From: Diphasiastrum complanatum
Taxonomy: Eukaryota; Streptophyta; Lycopodiopsida; Lycopodiales; Lycopodiaceae
Assembly: GCA_029204225.1 (NCBI GenBank)
Contig: CM055092.1
Coordinates: 43,615,245 to 43,679,244 of the forward strand
Reading direction: 5' to 3'
DNA: 64,000 nucleotides
Shown here piece by piece: positions 58,506-64,000 of the stretch. Numbering within the stretch: position 1 is the stretch's first letter; each line of letters begins with the position of its first letter. The position numbers and the translations under genes are program-made. Below the pieces are notes generated by a model that worked only from the letters and a program-made list of their open reading frames with translations, ran no database searches and was not told the origin of the DNA.

Positions 58506-59445
58506 GATCTTAACACTGCTACCTATTCAAGAGGGAGATCGAGGACAGACATCAAATCAGAATGCAGGCCCCCAGACTCCAGAGCAGCAGGAGACAGAGG
58601 ATCAACCCCACGAACAAGAAATGTTCAAGCAGCAACGAAACGAACCTCGAAGGTCAACAAGACAAAGAAGACCTCCAAACCGCTATTCTGACAATCTTCA
58701 AAGGAACAAAGACACGCAGTTCGAGTACTGTAGCTTCACAGAAGGGCCAGCAACATACCAAGAAACTATTCAGAGTCCAGAGGGAGAACTCTGAAAATAG
58801 GCAATGTCAGAAGAGATCGAGTCGATGAGGCGAAACGAGGCATGGACATTAGAGCCACTAACAAAAAACAGAAAAGTATTCGACTGCAAGTGGGTGTACA
58901 AGAAAAAGCTGAAATCAGATGGCACCATTGGCCGCTACAAAACAAGGCTTGTCGCGAAGGGCTACACGCAGAGATATGGTGTCGACTATTTCGACACATA
59001 TTCGCCCATGGTCAAGATGACAAGCATAAGGCTACTCCTTGTATACGCCACATAGTACAATCTGGAAATTCACCAGATTGACATGAAAACAGCCTTTCTC
59101 CACGAAGATCTAGTGGAGAAAATTTTTATGAAGCAACCTGAAGGCTATGAAGACCCCGACAACAGACAATATGTCTGTCGATTGCAGAGATGCATCTAAA
59201 GTCTAAAACAGGCATCACAAGCCTGGTACAAAAAGCTTGATGGTCTTCTGAAGTCTCTAGACTTCAATCCTACTCAACCAGACTGTAATATCTACATCAA
59301 AAGAGTAGGAAAGGATTTTGTGATACTGACCATTTTCGTGGATGATTCGTTGATGATAGAAACAACAAAATGCCTAGGATTGGAGATCAGAAGAGATCGA
59401 ACAAATGGCGAAATGCACTTGAGTCAGTCATAATATGCCAGAAAA
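58506..59445 (+). pseudogene. Copia spacer and reverse transcriptase
   Basis: After an Arg/Gln/Ser-rich spacer, frame 58804-59055 gives EEIESMRRNEAWTLEPL, CKWVYKKK and RLVAKGYTQRYGVDYFDTYS. After a stop come QIDMKTAFLH, SLKQASQAWYKK and the active site TIFVDDSLM (DD codons 59341-59346). The next motif LGLEIRRD follows almost at once, so about 35 residues between them are deleted. Confidence 0.88.
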
Positions 59446-60245
59446 GTGCTGAAGCAGTACCACATGATGGACTGTGAAGAAAAAGCCACACCAATGATAG
59501 CTGGAGCCAAGCTCACGAAACAGGATTGTCCAAAAATAGAAGAGGAAGAACAGAAGATGGCAGGTATACCCTACCATAACTTAATCGGTAGTCTAATGTA
59601 CTTAACAATTTGTACCAGGCCCGATCTGGCCTTCTCCGTTTACGCATTGAGCCAATTCTGTTCCAATCCTGGTCTAGCACATTGGAAAATGGCCAAACGA
59701 ATCCTACAGTATCTGAAGGATACCCAGAATGTTGGATTAACCTACAGAGCTAGAAACGAAAAGAAAGGATTCGAGCTACATCACTACAGTGATGTGAGCT
59801 GCACGAGCTGCAAAGATGACAGCAAGTCCATTACTGGAAGATGTACAATAGCGTGCAGAGCTGCAATCAACTGGATATGCAAAAAACAAACCCTGGTAGC
59901 TCAATCCTCTTGCGAGGCTGAGTATGTCGCAGCCTCGAAAGTGGCGAATGAGGTAGTGTGGCTACAAATGATGTTGGAGGCAATCGAGATACCACAAGAG
60001 GGGCCAAGCACGATGATGATGGACTCCCAGAGTGCCATCTATCTGTCCCAGGATCATGTTTTCCATGAAAGAACGAAGCACATTCCTCTAAAGTACCATC
60101 ACATTCGAGATTTGATCTCGAAAGGAGAGCTCCAGGTCCAGTTCATAAAATCAAAAAATATGATTGTAGATCTCCTCACAAAACGGCTCGACAAGCCACT
60201 CTTTACCAAGCAAAGAGAGGCAATTGGATTGAACGAACAAAGCTG
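59446..60245 (+). pseudogene. Copia RNase H
   Basis: A long open frame: MLKQYHMMDCEEKATPM, PYHNLIGSLMYLTICTRPDL, HHYSDVSCTSC, ICKKQTLVAQSSCEAEYVAA, MDSQSAIYLSQDHVFHERTK and HIPLKYHHIRDLI, ending MIVDLLTKRLDKPLF. The first catalytic region usually reads YSDADWA, so Asp to Val and Trp to Cys changes are visible here. The frame runs on past the polypurine tract into the LTR, which is read-through, not coding. Confidence 0.88.
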
Positions 60246-60253
60246 CAAGGTTC

Positions 60254-60262
60254 AAGAGGGAG
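60254..60262 (+). other. Polypurine tract
   Basis: AAGAGGGAG directly before the 3' LTR, the usual copia plus-strand primer. Confidence 0.85.
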
Positions 60263-61059
60263 TGTCAGAAATGGTGAACTCTTGCAACTTTGTCGAAGCA
60301 CGAACAAGACACGAAGGTCAAACAAGAATGATTTGCGACAGTGAACATGTCTTTGACTCGAAGCACGAACGATTCGCAAATCATTGGCGAATCGTAAACA
60401 CACCTCCAGGATCACAAACCAAAAAAGGGACGCAAAACGAAAACTACAAAAAGAAACAAAAAGAACGAAAGCAAACGGGAGATTACGAATCATGAAGAAA
60501 AATCTTTCGCGTTGCCAGTTGGCAGATCAACGGGCTTCACGCCCAGCTGAAACGAGTAGCAACGACGGAGACTAACTAACTAGTTGATTAGCGTTAACTA
60601 GTTATGTGATTCGATGTTTAGCTATCTTGAAACTCCACATAGTGGAGGTATAAACGATCATCTCTGGATCATAACAAAAAGAGATGTGAATACAGAGATC
60701 TGTAAGAGACACAGAGAGACGTAGCGAATAGAGTAAGAAAGTAAAGACACCATAGTTGTGCATGAAAGTCTGCCAACGAGCAGAACACAACGTAAGAGTG
60801 GAGTGTCAATCTGCCAACGAGCGAGACACTGACGATCTCGCTCCAAAACCAAACTGACAATTTAGTCGCTCTATTTTTGTGTATCTCTTTGTCTTGTGCT
60901 GTGTGTCTTGATTGCTAGAATAAAATATGTTCTGTGATGCGTAGTTGAGTGTTTGGAATCCTGTAAGGGCTTCCGCACGAAAAGAAAATTCAAAAGAGAA
61001 AAAATTGTTCGTGAAAGAGAAGGAGAATACGAACATGAAACAGTCTCGCTTCTGTTACA
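60263..61059 (+). repeat. 3' LTR of the 54620-61059 copia
   Basis: 797 bp, TGTCAGAAATGG to CTTCTGTTACA. GATCA follows at 61060-61064. Confidence 0.92.
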
Positions 61060-61700
61060 GATCACTCACAATATCACTTGGTAATCCGTAAAGCCTAAAC
61101 AGACGCTCTACAAATCTATGAGCTAAATCAGAAGCCTTCGTGGTGGTTTTTATCGGAATAACCGTAGCCAATTTGGTAAGACGGTCGACCACAACCCAAA
61201 TTGCATCATGTTGTTTATTCGTCCGCGGTAACCCAACCACATGGAAATACTATCCCATCTCTTATCAGGGATATCCAATGGATGCAACAAACCACCAACC
61301 TTATGGCATTCAGCTTTATTCAACTGGCATTGGTCACACTTGACCACATCAGATTCTACAAAGGGCTTGAGTTTTGGCCAATAAAAATCCCTTTGTACCA
61401 AATCCAATGTACGATGTATGGCGGGATGTCCTGCGCATGGTGAGTCATGACATTCATAAAAATTTTTATTCTTAACAACATCCACATCAGGCACACAAAC
61501 CTTCCCTTTCTTGAACAGTAGTCCATTACGGATAGAAAATTCATCAGTACCCTTTATATCCTGCCCCCCAGACTAATCACCATGAACATCAATCCTGCTT
61601 GATGAAACTGCTAGAACCCTATTCCAGATTGGTCCAAAATGCGGGTCTTTCTCATAAAGACCTCTCAGGGAGAGATAAAAGTTAATATACCGCACTTCAA
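61060..61700 (-). pseudogene. Gypsy integrase N-terminal half
   Basis: Minus-strand reading: the zinc motif HDSPCAGHPAIHRTLDLVQR with KCDQCQLNK, then LHPLDIPDKRWDSISM and, in another frame, DAIWVVVDRLTKLATVIPIK and RFVERLFRLYGLPSDIVSD, which ends at the copia junction. Catalytic Asp residues lie in WDSISM (position usually D) and IVSD. It continues at 54614. Confidence 0.87.
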
Positions 61701-62492
61701 AGTCAAATCCTTACATGAGTCTGCCCATCCAGCCTTACGACCTCGCAAATCATTCTGATTACAAAAATACTTTAAAGGTTGATGATCCGTATTAACCACG
61801 AATTTATTACCGTACAGGTAATGCCTCCATGATTTCAAAGCATGGATCACCGCAAAAAGCTCTTTTTCCTGAGTGGTGTACTTGACTTGTGCATCAGTTA
61901 GTTTCTTACTCTCAAAGGCAATGGGCTGACCCTAGTGTAAGAGAACAACTCCAATAGCCGTATCACTCACGTCAGTGTTAATGACGAACGACAAATCTGG
62001 ATCCGCTATCCTCAAAACTGGAGCTGAGGCAATTAGAAGCTTGACTTTGCGAAAACTCTTATCTAATTTTTCATCCCATCTAATAGAAGGACTTGGCCTA
62101 CCTTTGCGGCTTTTCACTCCTTTCAACATATTGATGAGAGGTGCAGCAATCTTCGAGTACTCCTCTGCAAATCTACGAAAAAACACAGTGAAACCTAAGA
62201 ATGACTTAAGTTCACGCACCGTTTTAGGAATTGGCCATTCCATTATCGTCTTCACCTTTCCTTCGTCAATCTTGATCCCAAATGAAGTAATCTTATGACC
62301 TAGGTAAAGAAGTTCTTTCTTGAAGAATTTGCACTTGGATTCTTTTGCATAAAGCTTCTCTTGTCTTAAGATACATAAGACAGTATGGAGATGCTTAGCA
62401 TGCTCTTTGAGTGTTCTGCTATAGATTAAAATATCATCCAGAAACACTACTACGAACTTTCCCAAATATGGACAAAACAAATCGTTCGTCAT
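61665..62492 (-). pseudogene. Gypsy reverse transcriptase palm and RNase H
   Basis: Frame 62492-61932 carries the reverse transcriptase active site KFVVVFLDDILIYS (near 62425-62460), LYLGHKIT, then LKSFLGFTVFFRRFAEEYSK and the RNase H start FVINTDVSDTAIGVVL, where TDASD.A.G is usual. One stop later, YTTQEKELFAVIHALKSWRH-type sequence and VVNTDHQPLKYFC complete RNase H. Confidence 0.88.
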
Positions 62493-63007
62493 TTGCTGGA
62501 AGTAGCCGGAGCATTTGTCAAACCAAAGGGCAATACAAGAAACTTGTAGTGGCCAAACCTGGTCCTAAAACCGGTTTAGATACATCTTCCGGATGTATCC
62601 TAATTTAATGGTATCCCGTACGTAGATCAATTTTGTGAAGTATTTAGCTCCATTCAATCGATCTATGAGATCGTCCATCCTGGGCAACGGGTATTTTTTT
62701 TAGCTGTAAGCTTGTTCAGACCCTTGTAATCTACACATAGCCAGAAACTCCCATCTTTCTTACTCTTAAGAAGGACAAGTGCTCCCCATGGAGATTTACT
62801 TGGTCTTATGTGTCCCATATTGAGATACTCCTTGATCTGCCTAGCCACTTCCTCCTCTTCCTTCTGACTGAACCGATATGGTTGTCTGAAGATAGGACGG
62901 CTATCGGGCAAAATATCTATCTTATGATCCACCGACCGAACGAGTGGTAGTCCATAGGGTAGTTGCTTCGAAAAAACTTCACTAAACTCTTGCTTTAAAT
63001 CTTGCAA
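62493..63007 (-). pseudogene. Gypsy reverse transcriptase N-terminal part
   Basis: Frame 63007-62663 reads EFSEVFSKQLPYGLPLVRSV, DHKIDILPDSRPIFRQPYRF, IRPSKSPWGALVLLKSKKDG and CVDYKGLNKLTAKK: the fingers of a gypsy reverse transcriptase. The next stretch, with the DLRxGYHQ region, is broken by stops. Confidence 0.88.
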
Positions 63008-63783
63008 AAGCTGTTGTTCCTAATGCAAATTTTCGGTGTTAAAGCATGAAAACACATTCACATCCCCAACATCACAATGCATACAAGATCTCAAAGCAAG
63101 TGAAAGAGTTCATACTCAGAATCATGAAGTTTCTCAATCAATTCAACCGAGGAAATCATCGGCGATGGAAGTACATCGGTCTCTCCAAAAATAGAGACAA
63201 TTTGATCAAACTTATCTTTAAATACCATAGAATGATTTTTAGAATCTATCTCTAAAGAGTCTGATTTGCCAAAAAACCATTTATAGCCCAAAATTACATC
63301 AATCTGGTCCAGATTCATGACATGAAAATCCAACGGCTCAACATAGTCCTGCATCCGAAGCTCTAAGTTCGAGACTTTGATATCCCAAATCTCAGTGTCC
63401 GACCCCCACGTAACGGTGATCACTGGCCATGGTGGGCACTCGGAGCTTCTGCACAAGTCGAGCATTCCAAAAATTGTGAGTACTACCTGAACGAAAAAAA
63501 AATTCACGTCTTTCCCTAAAATATTGTCTCTCACACGAAACAATTCATTAGGCTTGAAAGAGAGTGCACTAAAGTTACAAGTACAGTCATAATTATTCAA
63601 CAAATTGACTTCCAATTTACCTGTCGGTAACTCCACAGTCATGAAACTTGACGACTTTGCTTTCCGTTCGGGACAGTGTTTGGCACGGTGCCCGGGTTTA
63701 TTGCAAAGGAAACACAGATTCTGTTTAAGTGCTGCCAACCACCACCAATTTCTTCTTATTATTCTTCTTCTTTGACTGTTGGT
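63008..63783 (-). pseudogene. Gypsy Gag zinc knuckle and protease
   Basis: One open frame (63738-63091) begins with a full CCHC zinc knuckle, CFLCNKPGHRAKHC (63673-63714). A protease region follows: NNYDCTCNFSALSF occupies the place of the usual DSGATHNFIS active site, and DVILGYKWF matches the conserved LG..W strand. The D-S/T-G triad is therefore not clearly present. Gag upstream of the knuckle is cut off at 63784. Confidence 0.78.
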
Positions 63784-64000
63784 ACTATAAGGGAATTGCG
63801 GACCTTATGTGTATATGGTCATAATTAATGGTTGTAGGCCTAAACACATGGTGGAGTTGGTATGGGTCTATCATTGAGTCATTAGGGAACTGGGTGACGT
63901 GGCCCAAATAGGCTGCGGAGGTGTCCAGTGAGGTGTCACAGTGCACTACTAGTGGTGCATGGACCTTGGAGGGTATAAGTATACCTGTTGGGCTCTCACT
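63784..64000 (+). repeat. Third copy of the chromodomain-gypsy LTR (partial)
   Basis: From ACTATAAGGG onward it follows 52905-53130 in the same plus orientation, including TATAAGTATACC near 63976. It is inverted relative to the gypsy whose Gag it interrupts, lacks the first 75-80 bases of the LTR, and runs off the window. It has more differences from the inverted pair than the pair has internally. Confidence 0.8.

Larger units (their letters stand above)
54620..61059 (+). mobile_element. Complete Ty1/copia element inserted in gypsy integrase
   Basis: LTRs at 54620-55403 and 60263-61059 share the ends TGTCAGAAATGG and CTCGCTTCTG...ACA. A primer site follows the left LTR and a polypurine tract precedes the right one. 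Inside are Gag, protease, integrase, reverse transcriptase and RNase H in copia order. Scattered stops, a small deletion in reverse transcriptase, protease active-site changes and a nested solo LTR (56527-57357) make it non-autonomous. Confidence 0.92.
53733..63783 (-). mobile_element. Ty3/gypsy chromovirus-type element, split by a copia insertion
   Basis: Minus-strand order from the right: Gag zinc knuckle and protease, reverse transcriptase, RNase H, integrase, chromodomain, polypurine tract, 3' LTR. The plus-strand copia 54620-61059 sits inside integrase, flanked by GATCG/GATCA. The N-terminal part of Gag, primer site and 5' LTR are missing; at 63784 sequence changes to an LTR copy in the opposite orientation. 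Confidence 0.85.

Noticed and set aside
60246-60495. C-terminal extension of the copia RNase H frame
   Set aside because: From 60263 the frame lies in the 3' LTR, after the polypurine tract; it is read-through.

Overview
This window is plant nuclear DNA made almost entirely of transposable-element remains. I see no intact host gene, no tRNA or rRNA gene and no CRISPR array. The plant assignment rests on Ty1/copia elements with initiator-Met-tRNA primer sites (TGGTATCAGAGC), a chromodomain Ty3/gypsy element, a gypsy primer site ending in TGGCACCG, a DUF4218-type CACTA transposase fragment and a plant-style LINE zf-RVT tail. The AT-rich, gene-free, nested layout suggests a large genome (for example a gymnosperm, fern or lycophyte), but the species cannot be read from it.

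Layout. 1-3692: unassigned flank, then a minus-strand copia 3' end (LTR family A plus an RNase H fragment). 3693-7910: long AT-rich stretch without genes. 7911-14160: a minus-strand LINE tail split by a young, short copia element (8375-13822) that has Gag and protease but no recognisable integrase or reverse transcriptase. 14236-15008: CACTA fragment. 15010-20737: copia fragment joined to a deleted gypsy copy whose LTR carries a long CT/GA tract. 20755-27740: scraps of copia integrase, gypsy RNase H, LINE and copia RNase H, and LTR-A copies. 29280-31437: an unidentified minus-strand reading frame with a coiled coil and a TATA box upstream. 31613-36130: gypsy integrase, a plus-strand copia, then unidentified coding-like sequence. 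36170-39649: second copy of the CT-tract gypsy and an inverted partial LTR. 39650-46083: a fairly complete minus-strand copia next to an internally inverted copia. 46084-51439: mostly non-coding, with a nested hairpin and an LTR with primer site. 51440-52827: copia gag fragment and LTR. 52828-53732: two 442-bp LTR copies in inverted orientation. 53733-63783: a chromodomain gypsy whose integrase is split by a complete plus-strand copia (54620-61059), itself carrying a solo LTR. 63784-64000: another LTR copy.

The parts do not form a host pathway. They record serial insertion: gypsy, then copia inside its integrase, then a solo LTR inside that copia. The least explained parts are the 29280-31437 cassette, the two coding-like segments at 35315-36130, the unusual region that replaces integrase in the 8375-13822 element, and the 442-bp inverted LTR pair.
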